33,699 nt of DNA from Onstottus_B arcticum (GTDB lineage Bacteria > Acidobacteriota > Blastocatellia > UBA7656), in contig JBBPIE010000050.1 in assembly GCA_038040485.1 (NCBI GenBank), forward strand, positions 1 to 33,699, in the 5' to 3' direction. Positions 1-7,953 of the stretch are shown here, in pieces. Below the pieces are notes generated by a model. It searched no databases, was not told the origin of the DNA, and worked only from the letters and a program-made list of their open reading frames with translations. The position numbers and the translations under genes were made by a program. Each line of letters begins with the position of its first letter. Within the stretch, counting starts at the first letter, position 1.

Positions 1-2890
1 TTTTGCTGTGCGTCTCGAATTCGGCTGCGTCCTTCATCTCCATATGCCACACGTCGACGCAGCGGAGAACTCCGGCTTGAGGGTCTGCGTCCCACAACTC
101 GCCTATCTCCCATCCGGTGCTTTCGCAGATGGCTTGAAGGATCCTTGGCGCCGCATCGCTAACGGTGGCTGACTCCGCCAGTATGCTGGTTACCTCGTAT
201 TCGAGCGCCAGGGTCCGATTGGCTCTTCGCAAGTCCTCTTGCTTGACGGCGAGTTTCACGGTCAGCATTGTGGACTTCGTGAGGGCGTCCTGGACCTCCT
301 TCATTCGCGCTGCGCGGTAACGATCAAAGCCAACGATGATCGTAACAAGCACAATCGCGGCAAGGGCGAGGAACCACCATCGCTGCCAGACGGGAGAGAG
401 AATTTTGAATGACACCGTGGCGGGCGATTCGCTCAGTGTGCCGTCCGCGCTTACGGCTCGCACCAGAAAGCGATAAGCGCCGGGCGGTAGATTCGGATAA
501 TTGACGGAGCGTTGATCCGACGGCGCGCTCCAATCTTGATTCGCGCCTTCGAGCTTGAACTGATAGCGGAGCGCTTCTCCCACACCCAGGCTGAGACCGA
601 GGAAATCAATCTGAATCTGGTTGCGGCTCGCGCTCATTTCCGGCCCGGCTATTTCGGCTGTTCCCAACTCGGGAATTGGATACGGATCGCCAGCGACGCG
701 CAGCGCGCTGATCAGAACGGGCGGCGGCAACGCCGGCCGGTCAGCCCGCGGGACTAGTCTCGATAGCCCTTGAAGAGTGCCGAACCACAGAACGCCGTCC
801 TGAGCGCGGAAGGCGACATTGATGAAGTTGCTGGCCAGCCCGTCGGCGGTCGTGTAGTGCCTGATACTGCCGCTCAAAGGATCGAGCCTGTCGAGCCCGC
901 GGCCAGTCCCTATGTATATCTTTCCCCAACGATCTTCGGTCACGCAGGTCGCCTGATTGCTCGACAGTCCATTGCCGGTTGTGTAGGTGTCGAAGCGCGG
1001 ATGGTCTGCGTTCGGATCATCGACGCGCGCGGCGCCTCCCTCGCTCGAAGCAATCCAGAGCCGTCCTGCTGAATCGAGATACAAACCTCTCACCGAGCCA
1101 GCGGGCACTCCATCGCGATCGGTGAAGAAAGTAAATCGACCCGCGATGTAGCGCGCCAGTCCGCCGTTGTAGAACCCTATCCACAGATTGCCTGCTCTGT
1201 CCTCGCAAAACGCACTGGGTGCTGATCGGGTGAACCCCTCCACAAACGAGTACCGGTGAAACGTATCGGTGGCCCGCTCCCATCGAGTCAAGCCATCCTG
1301 ATTCTCGTTTATCGAGCTGATCCATATATCCCCGCGAATGTCTTCAAAGATACGGAATATCAGATTACCAAGTCCATCTCGGGTTGTGTACACAGCTTTC
1401 GGCCGCGCAGTCGTGAGTTGCTCGAGCTTTGTTACTTTCGGGTAGCGCACCAGCCCCAGGCCGGTGCCCATCCACCACTCGCCCGTCCGGCTCTCGAACA
1501 TGGTCTGATACCAACCCCAGCCCGGTAGCGTGCCTCTGGGCAAGGTAAGTCGAACCGGGGCGAAATCCCTCCGGTCGAACCTGTTGATGAATTCGTTGCT
1601 CACGTCGCCGCTGACCGCACAGAGTTCGCCGGCCCGGTTTTCAAAGATTGAACCGATGCGAGTGTGTCCGAGACCATCTCCTTCCAAATAAGTTGTGAAT
1701 CCATTCACGGCCAGCTTCATTGCTCCGCTGCTTTCGGTCCCAATCCACAAATTGCCGTCGCGGTCCTCGCCGAGGGCTCCTATCATTTTTTCGCTTAAAC
1801 CGTTGGCGGTGGTATAGCTTTGAAACCCGATATTGCTTTGATCAAGAGCCGGAACAAACTCGCTTATTCCCGCCTGGGTTCCAACCCAGATCCTTCCATC
1901 TGAGAACTGGAACAATGCGTTGATTACATCATTCCCCAAACCGTCCTTAGTTGTGTAGACGCGCGCGACAACATTGCGCCCGAGTTCCGGGTCAGGCGCA
2001 AGAAGGCAAAGTCCCCGGATTGTCCCAACCCATATCCGCCCATTGCCGTCTTCGAGCAGCGCCGATGAGATACTGCCGAATTGCAAACCTTCTTTTGATC
2101 CGTACGCCTCAACAACTCCGTCTGGCCGAAGCCTCACTAAATTGCCGTACGCACTGACCCAAACCGCGCCGCGACGATCCTGGAGAATCGCGAGCACCGG
2201 CAGATACCCGGGCAGATTCCGCAATTCCAGAGATCGGGGAATGTCCACGAACGAGAAAAGCCATTGCCCATCGACCTTATCGAGCCTGTAGAGACCTCCT
2301 TCTGTACCGCACCATATTGCTCCCGCGCGGTCTTCACGGATCGTATTGACCCTTCGCGAGAAGCTGCTTTCCCCCGGATGATAGACGATGAATTTCTTTT
2401 GAGAGTCAGAGCCGCCGACTGTTGTTTGGGGTGACGGATCGAGGATGAACCGGCACAAGCCCTCGTTGGTAGCCACCCAATAATCGCCGTTGCGGCTTTC
2501 CAGAAAATCGGTCACTATCCGGCCAGGCAAGCCTTGATCTATTCCGTAGTTGGTAAACTTGTAACCATCGAACCGAGAGAGTCCTTCCGAAGTGCAGAAC
2601 CACAGGAAGCCCCTGGAGTCCCGCACGATGCGGCTAATGTGATCGCGGGCCAGACCGTCGGCAGTTGTGTAGGTCTTTATCGGCAATCGCTCGGCTTGCG
2701 CAAACGAGCCAGGGATGAGCATCAGCGCGACCAGCAGTGTAGCGCTTTCAAGAAAGACTTTCTTCCGTCGAGCAGGGCTCCTGGGAGCGCAGGCATCCCT
2801 GCCTGCATGCCGCTTCGCATGAAAGTGAATCGCGTTGAGCAGGAAGAGCAGGCAGGGATGCCTGCGCTCCCAGGGCGTCTGCATCCCCAT
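1..2890 (-). CDS. Partial propeller/Y_Y_Y/GAF sensor protein, C-terminus outside window
   Basis: A single frame stays open from an ATG at 2890 to the window edge, about 963 codons, with no stop. GGAGG lies 7 bases before the ATG. In order it shows: an unusual N-terminal extension (about residues 5-40, encoded by an inverted repeat); a hydrophobic signal segment (about 49-66) ending in a SFAQA-like cleavage site; many Reg_prop-type beta-propeller blades (about 70-720) with recurring D-x-x-G-x-x-W-x-G-T and YTT-x-DGL motifs; a Y_Y_Y domain (about 755-825); one membrane helix (about 833-851); a charged coiled-coil linker; and the start of a GAF-like domain (from about 895). This matches HTCS-like periplasmic sensors. 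The output domain, usually a histidine kinase but possibly a phosphatase or cyclase, is not visible. No neighbour tells the ligand. Confidence 0.88.
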   Translation of the reverse strand, partial: MGMQTPWERRHPCLLFLLNAIHFHAKRHAGRDACAPRSPARRKKVFLESATLLVALMLIPGSFAQAERLPIKTYTTADGLARDHISRIVRDSRGFLWFCTSEGLSRFDGYKFTNYGIDQGLPGRIVTDFLESRNGDYWVATNEGLCRFILDPSPQTTVGGSDSQKKFIVYHPGESSFSRRVNTIREDRAGAIWCGTEGGLYRLDKVDGQWLFSFVDIPRSLELRNLPGYLPVLAILQDRRGAVWVSAYGNLVRLRPDGVVEAYGSKEGLQFGSISSALLEDGNGRIWVGTIRGLCLLAPDPELGRNVVARVYTTKDGLGNDVINALFQFSDGRIWVGTQAGISEFVPALDQSNIGFQSYTTANGLSEKMIGALGEDRDGNLWIGTESSGAMKLAVNGFTTYLEGDGLGHTRIGSIFENRAGELCAVSGDVSNEFINRFDRRDFAPVRLTLPRGTLPGWGWYQTMFESRTGEWWMGTGLGLVRYPKVTKLEQLTTARPKAVYTTRDGLGNLIFRIFEDIRGDIWISSINENQDGLTRWERATDTFHRYSFVEGFTRSAPSAFCEDRAGNLWIGFYNGGLARYIAGRFTFFTDRDGVPAGSVRGLYLDSAGRLWIASSEGGAARVDDPNADHPRFDTYTTGNGLSSNQATCVTEDRWGKIYIGTGRGLDRLDPLSGSIRHYTTADGLASNFINVAFRAQDGVLWFGTLQGLSRLVPRADRPALPPPVLISALRVAGDPYPIPELGTAEIAGPEMSASRNQIQIDFLGLSLGVGEALRYQFKLEGANQDWSAPSDQRSVNYPNLPPGAYRFLVRAVSADGTLSESPATVSFKILSPVWQRWWFLALAAIVLVTIIVGFDRYRAARMKEVQDALTKSTMLTVKLAVKQEDLRRANRTLALEYEVTSILAESATVSDAAPRILQAICESTGWEIGELWDADPQAGVLRCVDVWHMEMKDAAEFETHSK
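2781..2873. repeat. 26-bp perfect inverted repeat inside the sensor gene's 5' end
   Basis: The arms 2781-2806 and 2848-2873 are perfect reverse complements (26 of 26) separated by 41 bases. Each arm carries the core GGGAGCGCAGGCATCCCTGC. The element lies wholly inside the reading frame of the sensor gene, between its start codon and the signal-peptide core, and adds about 31 codons without a stop. Confidence 0.9.
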
Positions 2891-3009
2891 TGATTGCCCT
2901 CCGGACTTGAGGCGGACTTCCGACTGACTTCTCAACAGACGGCTGTCCGCGCGACTTTCGGTTGAATCGAGGAAGGTCTTGTGCTCAGATTCGCGGCGTC
3001 GTGCGCCGC

Positions 3010-4314
3010 CTACAAACTCGAGAACGCCCCGTCGAGAGCCGCAACAAGCTGATCGATGTCCGACTTCGACGCCACCAGCGGCGGGCCTATGCGAATGACG
3101 TTGCCATACAAGCCGCCTTTGCCGATCAACACGCCGCGGCGGCGGGTTTCTTCAAAGACTCGCAGCGCCGATTGCGGGTCAGGCTCTTTCGTCGTTCGGT
3201 CCTTCACAAACTCGATCGCTTGCATCAAGCCCATCCCTCGCACGTCGCCGATCACCTGATACTTGTCTTTTAACTCTTCAAGCTTCGAACGCAAGTAGTC
3301 GCCAACGACTCGCGCGTTCCGAGGCAGGTCGTTCTCTTCGATCACTCGAATCGTCGCAAGCGCCGCAGCGCACGTCACGGGGTTTCCGCCGAAGGTCGAG
3401 AAGGTCAGTCCGGGATACTTGTCGGCGATTTCAGGCGTAGCGGTCGTGCAACCTATCGGCGCGCCGTTTGCCATCCCCTTTGCGAAGGTCATCACTTCGG
3501 GCTCGACGTCCCAATGCTCGATCCCGCACCAACGATCGCCGGTTCTGCCCCACCCGGTTTGCACTTCGTCGCAGATAAAGATCCCGCCGTAGCGGCGAAC
3601 GATCTCGGTCACGACTTTGAAGTAATCCTTTGGAGGAGTGATGAACCCGCCGACTCCCAGGATCGGTTCCGCGATAAACGCCGCGATCTGCCCGGTCGTC
3701 GAAGTCTGAATAAGCTCTTCAACGTCCCGCGCGCACTCCATTGCGCAAGTCTCAGGCTTCAGATTGAAAGGACATCGATAGCAGTAAGGCGCGTGCGCGT
3801 GAACGATGCCCGGCATCGACGGGCCGTGTTTCCAGGGCGCGTGTCCGCTTGCCGTCATATTCGTGACCGAGCGCCCGTGATAAGCATGCCGCAGCGCGAT
3901 GATTTCGGTTCGGCCGGTGTAGATTCGCGCAAGCACCATCGCGGTCTCGTCAGCTTCGGTGCCGCTGCTGGTGAAGAAGCTCTTCTTCAACTTGCCCGGC
4001 GCTAAGCTTGCGACCTTTTCCGCGAGATCGGCCTGAGGCTGGTTGATGTACAAGGTCGAAGTATGCGCAACCTTCCCGACTTGTTCACTGATTGCGCGAA
4101 CGACTTCAGGTCTCGCATGACCGACGCTCGTGGTCAGCACTCCGCCGAAGCAATCAAGGTAGCGATTGCCCTCCGTGTCCCACACATGCATGCCTTCACC
4201 GTGCGACAGCACAACCGGGTGTTCGTAGTATGTCGCGGCACAAGGCCAGATGTATTCCTTTTGTTTTGCGATCAGGCTTTGAGTCGAAGTCGCTTCGGTT
4301 ACGTTAGCAGTCAT
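3010..4314 (-). CDS. Class III (omega) aminotransferase, AGXT2/GabT-like
   Basis: This 434-residue protein is a fold-type I PLP enzyme of the class III aminotransferase family, which moves an amino group from an omega-amino acid or amine to an oxo acid such as pyruvate, glyoxylate or 2-oxoglutarate. Visible marks are the phosphate-binding SSGTE at 116-120, DEVQTGWGRTG at 249-259 with the PLP-contacting Asp249, and the Schiff-base lysine K279 in FAKGMANGAP. Length is normal. A four-cysteine stretch (C178, C181, C190, C194) resembles the one I recall from the AGXT2-like branch, which favours alanine-glyoxylate or beta-amino-acid transaminase over classical GabT. GGAGG lies 6 bases before the ATG and a good promoter lies at 4357-4385. 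The aldehyde dehydrogenase just upstream on the same strand could oxidise a semialdehyde product. The exact substrate cannot be read from sequence. Confidence 0.9.
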   Translation of the reverse strand: MTANVTEATSTQSLIAKQKEYIWPCAATYYEHPVVLSHGEGMHVWDTEGNRYLDCFGGVLTTSVGHARPEVVRAISEQVGKVAHTSTLYINQPQADLAEKVASLAPGKLKKSFFTSSGTEADETAMVLARIYTGRTEIIALRHAYHGRSVTNMTASGHAPWKHGPSMPGIVHAHAPYCYRCPFNLKPETCAMECARDVEELIQTSTTGQIAAFIAEPILGVGGFITPPKDYFKVVTEIVRRYGGIFICDEVQTGWGRTGDRWCGIEHWDVEPEVMTFAKGMANGAPIGCTTATPEIADKYPGLTFSTFGGNPVTCAAALATIRVIEENDLPRNARVVGDYLRSKLEELKDKYQVIGDVRGMGLMQAIEFVKDRTTKEPDPQSALRVFEETRRRGVLIGKGGLYGNVIRIGPPLVASKSDIDQLVAALDGAFSSL

Positions 4315-4356
4315 GAGCAGCCTCCGGTCGGATGTTGATGGTTAGATAGCGCCACA

Positions 4357-4385
4357 ATTAAAGCAACGAACCCCAGCCGCGTCAA
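4357..4385 (-). promoter_or_regulatory. Sigma70-type promoter for the aminotransferase gene
   Basis: Read on the minus strand, TTGACG (4385-4380) and TTTAAT (4362-4357) are separated by 17 bases, each matching five of six consensus positions. The -10 box ends about 40 bases before the ATG at 4314. It makes the aminotransferase independent of the dehydrogenase promoter. Confidence 0.55.
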
Positions 4386-4459
4386 CGCGAGCAGCCTTGA
4401 GAATCCCTGTGGGTCTCTTTGTGTCCTTTGTGTCGATCTGTATGGGCAGCCGCGAGCGG

Positions 4460-5920
4460 TCACTTGTAGTTCACGTACACTACCTTCGTCTCAGTGTAGA
4501 AGCTCATCACCTCGTCGCCGACTTCGCGCCCGCCGTAACCGCTGTCCTTGATCCCCCCGAACGGCACGTGCGAGAAGCCGCCCACTCCCGGGCGATTCAC
4601 ATGAATGATTCCGGCTTGCGCGCGCTCGGCGAAGCGGAACACTCTGCCCACGTCGCGCGTGAAGATCGTCGAGGTCAATCCATAACGCACCGAGTTCGCT
4701 ACCTTGATCGCTTCGTCCAAATCTCGAATACGAATGACGGCGACAACCGGACCGAAGATCTCTTCTTGAGCTATCTGCATGCCCGGGTTAGCTTCGATCA
4801 CAGTGGGGGCAAAGAAGTGGCCGCGTTCGAGACCGCTTACGGGCGCGCCGCCGGCGCACAGTTTCCCGCCTTCATTCACACCGACCCCGACGAAATGAGC
4901 CACGCCTTTCATTGCGCGCGAGTCCACGAGCGGTCCCATCTCGACGCCCGGCTCAATACCCGGTCCGATTCGCATCGATGAAGCTCGCGAGATCAAACGG
5001 CTCATGAACTCGTCATAAACTTTTTCCATCACAATCGCGCGGCTGGTGGCGGTGCAGCGCTGGCCGGTCGATCCGAACCCGCCTGCCACAACTCCGTTGA
5101 CCGCTTGATCGAGGTCGGCGTCGTCGAGGACGATCTGCGGGTTTTTGCCGCCAAGCTCGAGCTGCAGCTTTAGCATTCTTTCGGCGCCGGACTTCGCGAT
5201 CAGCTTCCCGACTTTGGTCGAGCCGGTGAACGACACGCCGCGCACCGCTTCGTTGGAGATCAACTCCGCTCCGGGCTCGCTGTCGCCGTGAACGAGATTC
5301 ACCACGCCTTTCGGGACGCCGGCTTCTTCAAGGCCTCGCACGATCGCGGCCGCGGTCAGCGGAGTGAGCGGCGAAGGTTTGAGCACCGCCGTGTTGCCGG
5401 CGATCAACGCGGGGGCGAGCTTCCACACAGGAATCGCAACCGGAAAATTCCAGGGGCTTATCAAGCCTACGACCCCGAGCGGCTGGCTTCCCGAGTAACA
5501 AAACACTCCTTCTTCTTCCGCCGGATAGACTCGCCCTTCAAGCCTGCGCCCCATCCCGGCCGTGAACTCGAGAATGTCCATGGAGCGCTTCACTTCGCCT
5601 TGAGACTCGGGCAGGATCTTACCTTCCTCGCGGGTCAACAGAATGGCCAGTTCGTCTTTGTGAGAGTCGAGCCACTTGAGCCAGTCGAAGAGCAAACGCC
5701 CTCTGCGCGGAGCAGGAACGGCGCTCCAGCTTTCGGCAGCGCGCGCAGCAGCTTCGACTGCACGCCGCGCATCTTCGCGAGAAGAGTCGGGGGCGCGCGC
5801 TACAAGGACCGACTGATCCGCCGGGTCGAAGCGTTCGCTCCACTTGTCGGAACCCGACGCCTCCCACTTGCCGTCGATGAAGTTCAAGACCGTCTCGCCA
5901 ACCTCTGGAATCGAGTTCAT
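4460..5920 (-). CDS. NAD(P)+-dependent aldehyde dehydrogenase, oxoglutarate-semialdehyde type
   Basis: This 486-residue protein is a full-length ALDH-superfamily enzyme that oxidises an aldehyde to a carboxylate with NAD(P)+. Visible catalytic residues are N158 in SPWNFP, K181 in LKPSP, E255 in LELGGKN and the nucleophile C289 in GQRCTATSR; FTGST at 231-235 belongs to the cofactor site. The GQRCTATSR form is typical, as I recall, of the 2,5-dioxovalerate (alpha-ketoglutarate semialdehyde) dehydrogenase branch (GucD/YcbD-like), but succinate semialdehyde or another omega-semialdehyde is possible. AGGAG precedes the ATG by 10 bases and a TATAAT box lies at 5955-5960. It lies 145 bases upstream of the aminotransferase on the same strand, so the two may form a two-step amine or omega-amino acid catabolic route. 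That link is inference. Confidence 0.9.
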   Translation of the reverse strand: MNSIPEVGETVLNFIDGKWEASGSDKWSERFDPADQSVLVARAPDSSREDARRAVEAAARAAESWSAVPAPRRGRLLFDWLKWLDSHKDELAILLTREEGKILPESQGEVKRSMDILEFTAGMGRRLEGRVYPAEEEGVFCYSGSQPLGVVGLISPWNFPVAIPVWKLAPALIAGNTAVLKPSPLTPLTAAAIVRGLEEAGVPKGVVNLVHGDSEPGAELISNEAVRGVSFTGSTKVGKLIAKSGAERMLKLQLELGGKNPQIVLDDADLDQAVNGVVAGGFGSTGQRCTATSRAIVMEKVYDEFMSRLISRASSMRIGPGIEPGVEMGPLVDSRAMKGVAHFVGVGVNEGGKLCAGGAPVSGLERGHFFAPTVIEANPGMQIAQEEIFGPVVAVIRIRDLDEAIKVANSVRYGLTSTIFTRDVGRVFRFAERAQAGIIHVNRPGVGGFSHVPFGGIKDSGYGGREVGDEVMSFYTETKVVYVNYK

Positions 5921-5954
5921 ATCGTTGGATCTCCTCTCTATCGTGCAGCGTCGG

Positions 5955-5960
5955 ATTATA
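5955..5960 (-). promoter_or_regulatory. Probable -10 box for the aldehyde dehydrogenase gene
   Basis: The minus strand reads TATAAT here, about 35 bases before the ATG at 5920. No convincing -35 hexamer lies 16-18 bases upstream, so this is either an activator-dependent promoter or a chance match. Confidence 0.4.
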
Positions 5961-6022
5961 CTCGGATTGGCCGAATGCTCGCACGGCGGACGCGGCTAAT
6001 ATCAATCTTCCGGATAAAGTTG

Positions 6023-6051
6023 TTGACACTCCGAACTCGCTCGTTTATCTT
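6023..6051 (+). promoter_or_regulatory. Strong promoter driving the leader ORF and MFS gene
   Basis: TTGACA at 6023-6028 (six of six) and TATCTT at 6046-6051 are separated by exactly 17 bases. The predicted transcript would start near 6058 and run about 240-280 bases to the hairpin at 6298-6326. It is divergent from the aldehyde dehydrogenase gene. Confidence 0.6.
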
Positions 6052-6130
6052 GAGTCATCGGCTGATCGAGAAACAGTTGGAACCAGTCGATGCACGGACG
6101 CGTAGAATGCTACGCCAAACGGAAAAAATC

Positions 6131-6271
6131 ATGAAGTGCACGCATAACAAGTTTACCTCCGCCGCTATCACCGGGACGCTCACGCCTTGGGATCGCCTCG
6201 AGCGAGCGGGTGCGGCCATGTGTGCACCGGCGCTCAAGCAGGTCGACCAGACCACCCGCAACGGGCCTTAA
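6131..6271 (+). CDS. Possible 46-residue leader peptide upstream of the MFS gene
   Basis: An ATG at 6131 opens a 46-codon frame ending in TAA at 6269-6271. Third codon positions are GC-rich through most of it, as in the neighbouring genes. The peptide is basic and hydrophilic, with one Trp (W20) and two Cys (C3, C31), and no signal or membrane segment. There is no clear Shine-Dalgarno sequence, only an A-rich run. It sits between a strong promoter and a terminator-like hairpin, and its stop codon lies 10 bases before the first arm of that structure, where a ribosome would cover the arm. That arrangement fits a regulatory leader peptide or a short stand-alone transcript. No family was recognised. 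Confidence 0.35.
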   Translation: MKCTHNKFTSAAITGTLTPWDRLERAGAAMCAPALKQVDQTTRNGP

Positions 6272-6281
6272 CCATTTATCC

Positions 6282-6337
6282 AGCATCAAGCACGACAGCC
6301 GCCAGCGTCAGTTTGATGCTGGCGGCTTTTGATTTTT
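6282..6337 (+). terminator. Terminator with a competing hairpin (attenuator-like)
   Basis: GCCGCCAGC at 6298-6306 pairs perfectly with GCTGGCGGC at 6318-6326 and is followed by TTTTGATTTTT, a classical intrinsic terminator. A second arm, AGCATCAA at 6282-6289, pairs perfectly with TTGATGCT at 6313-6320, which overlaps the 3' arm of the terminator. The two pairings cannot both form fully, as in an antiterminator/terminator switch. The MFS start codon follows 51 bases after the T-run. Confidence 0.6.
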
Positions 6338-6387
6338 GGGCGTGCATGCCGACGCCAACTGCTTCTACGAAGGGACGGAGCCAAATT

Positions 6388-7797
6388 ATGTCGCCGCCGA
6401 CTTACCGAGAGTTGCTCAAGAGCAACCGCAGTTTCCGAAGACTCTGGACCGGCCAAATGATCAGCGAGCTGGGCACCTGGTTTTCATTCATCGCCGAGTT
6501 AGGCTTGGTGCGCGCGTTGTCGGGCTCGGCGCTGACCACGACCGCGCTGCTGGTTGCGCGTTTGTTGCCGTTTTTGCTGGTCGCGCCGATGGCCGGAGTC
6601 TTCGCCGACCGGCGTTCGCGCAAACAAATCATGATTGCGGCCGATCTTCTGCGCGCTGCAGTCGCAGTGATGTTCGTCGCGGCCGGCTTCCTGGGCTCGG
6701 CGTGGCTGGTGATCGTATGCAGCGCGTTGAACGCTTCGTTGTCGATGTTCTTCGAGTCAGCCAAGAACGCTTCGATCCCGAACCTGGTAACCGGGCGCGA
6801 GCTGCTGAGCGCCAACGTGTTAATGTTCTCGACGCGCTTTCTTCAGTACACGCTCGGCTCGGCGCTCGGCGGTTTGACCGCGGCGCAGTTCGGATACAAC
6901 ACCGCGTTTGTCGTCAACGCGTTGTCGTTTGTTGCCTCAGCGGTGTTCATCGCGCTGATACCGGCTGAGGCAATGCGCAAGTCGGGCGCCAGCGCGCTCA
7001 AGAGCCCGCGTGCAATCACCGAAGAAGCCAAACACGAAATGCTTCCGGCTGATCCGATGTCCGTCGACACTGAAGCCGGCTTGCCAATCGCAGGCAGCGA
7101 ACTTCCTCTCGGCCAGCAACGGGTCGAGCAGCAGCAGGGCCGGTTCTGGAGCGATGTGCGCGAGGGGCTTCGATACATCTGGGCGACTCCGTTCGTGCGC
7201 GGCGTGATACTGGTCAACGTCGGCTGGGCGACGGGCGGCGGAATGACCGCCATTCTTTTCGACCGGATCGGCGGGCGCGAGTTCGCGGCGGGCGGACCGG
7301 GCGACTGGTTCGTGGCGGCGTTGTTCACCGCGGGCGGCGTTGGCGTGTTTTTCGGGATGCTACTCGCGCGGCGAATCGGCCAATGGACGGTCGAGACGCG
7401 GCGCGCGGGATTGTTCATCGGCTGGGCTCTGCTGGCACACGGCGTTTTGTTCGCGATAGGCGGTCTGATGCCTACGCTTACAACGATGGCCATTTTTATC
7501 GCGCTCAGCAGGGTCGTGCTAGGGGCCGAGTTTGGCGTGCAGGAGACGATGATGATGCGCGTGCTGCCCGACGACTATCGCGGGCGAGTGTTCACGACGG
7601 ATCGCTCGCTGGAGTGGTCGACGATGGCGCTTGCAACCATCGTCACGGGATGGTTGTTGACGTGGTTCAGTCCGCGCACGTTGATGGTCGCTTCGGGGTT
7701 GTTATCGGCAAGCCCCGGGTTGATATGGCTGCTCGCATTGTGGCTCTCGCGCTTCAAAGTGCCCGCGAGCGCCGTCAGCGAAAGCTACGGCGATTAA
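6388..7797 (+). CDS. MFS transporter, probable exporter (EntS/MFS_3-like)
   Basis: The ATG at 6388 is preferred because GGAG lies 8 bases before it and the first helix and cytoplasmic loop follow at the usual distance; upstream in-frame ATGs fall in the leader and terminator. The 469-residue product has about twelve hydrophobic segments in two halves split by a long hydrophilic loop (about residues 190-255). FADRRSRKQIM after the second helix is the MFS loop motif (G-x-x-x-D-R-x-x-R-R form). This set suits the EntS-like proton-driven exporter group, whose members export siderophores, drugs or other small molecules. The substrate is unknown. The gene is isolated, convergent with the ergothioneine operon, and probably controlled by the upstream leader and terminator. 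Confidence 0.85.
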   Translation: MSPPTYRELLKSNRSFRRLWTGQMISELGTWFSFIAELGLVRALSGSALTTTALLVARLLPFLLVAPMAGVFADRRSRKQIMIAADLLRAAVAVMFVAAGFLGSAWLVIVCSALNASLSMFFESAKNASIPNLVTGRELLSANVLMFSTRFLQYTLGSALGGLTAAQFGYNTAFVVNALSFVASAVFIALIPAEAMRKSGASALKSPRAITEEAKHEMLPADPMSVDTEAGLPIAGSELPLGQQRVEQQQGRFWSDVREGLRYIWATPFVRGVILVNVGWATGGGMTAILFDRIGGREFAAGGPGDWFVAALFTAGGVGVFFGMLLARRIGQWTVETRRAGLFIGWALLAHGVLFAIGGLMPTLTTMAIFIALSRVVLGAEFGVQETMMMRVLPDDYRGRVFTTDRSLEWSTMALATIVTGWLLTWFSPRTLMVASGLLSASPGLIWLLALWLSRFKVPASAVSESYGD

Positions 7798-7953
7798 GTC
7801 AGTAGTCCGTAGTCCGTAGTCCGTAGTCAGTGGTCACTCAACACGAGAATCGCATTGGCCTGCGACAACCAACGGCAAGTGATAACTCGTTACCGACTCC
7901 TGTTTACGGACTACTGACTACGGACTACTGACTACGGACTACGGACTACTACT
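7798..7953. repeat. Inverted pair of AGTCCGT-type heptamer arrays between convergent genes
   Basis: The left array (about 7798-7837) repeats the 7-base unit TCCGTAG with TCAGTGG variants. The right array (about 7903-7953) carries the reverse complement (CTACGGA, CTACTGA). Together they could form a long imperfect hairpin. The right array extends into the end of the minus-strand permease gene and encodes its last residues (SSSP) and its TAG stop. No T-run follows either arm, so an ordinary terminator role is not evident. Confidence 0.85.

Noticed and set aside
2993..3009. GC-rich hairpin right after the aminotransferase stop as a terminator
   Set aside because: A 6-bp stem with no T-run downstream on the minus strand is too weak to call.
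4415..4436. CTTTGTGT direct repeat between the aminotransferase and dehydrogenase genes
   Set aside because: Only two short units are present, too few to support a repeat call.
5288..6271. Long plus-strand frame opposite the aldehyde dehydrogenase
   Set aside because: Most of it is antisense to a clear ALDH gene and reads Arg-rich. Only its last 46 codons, beyond the ALDH start, were kept as a possible leader peptide.
6187..6387. N-terminal extension of the MFS protein
   Set aside because: It would translate through the terminator hairpin and leader. The ATG at 6388 has a proper GGAG and starts the conserved protein.
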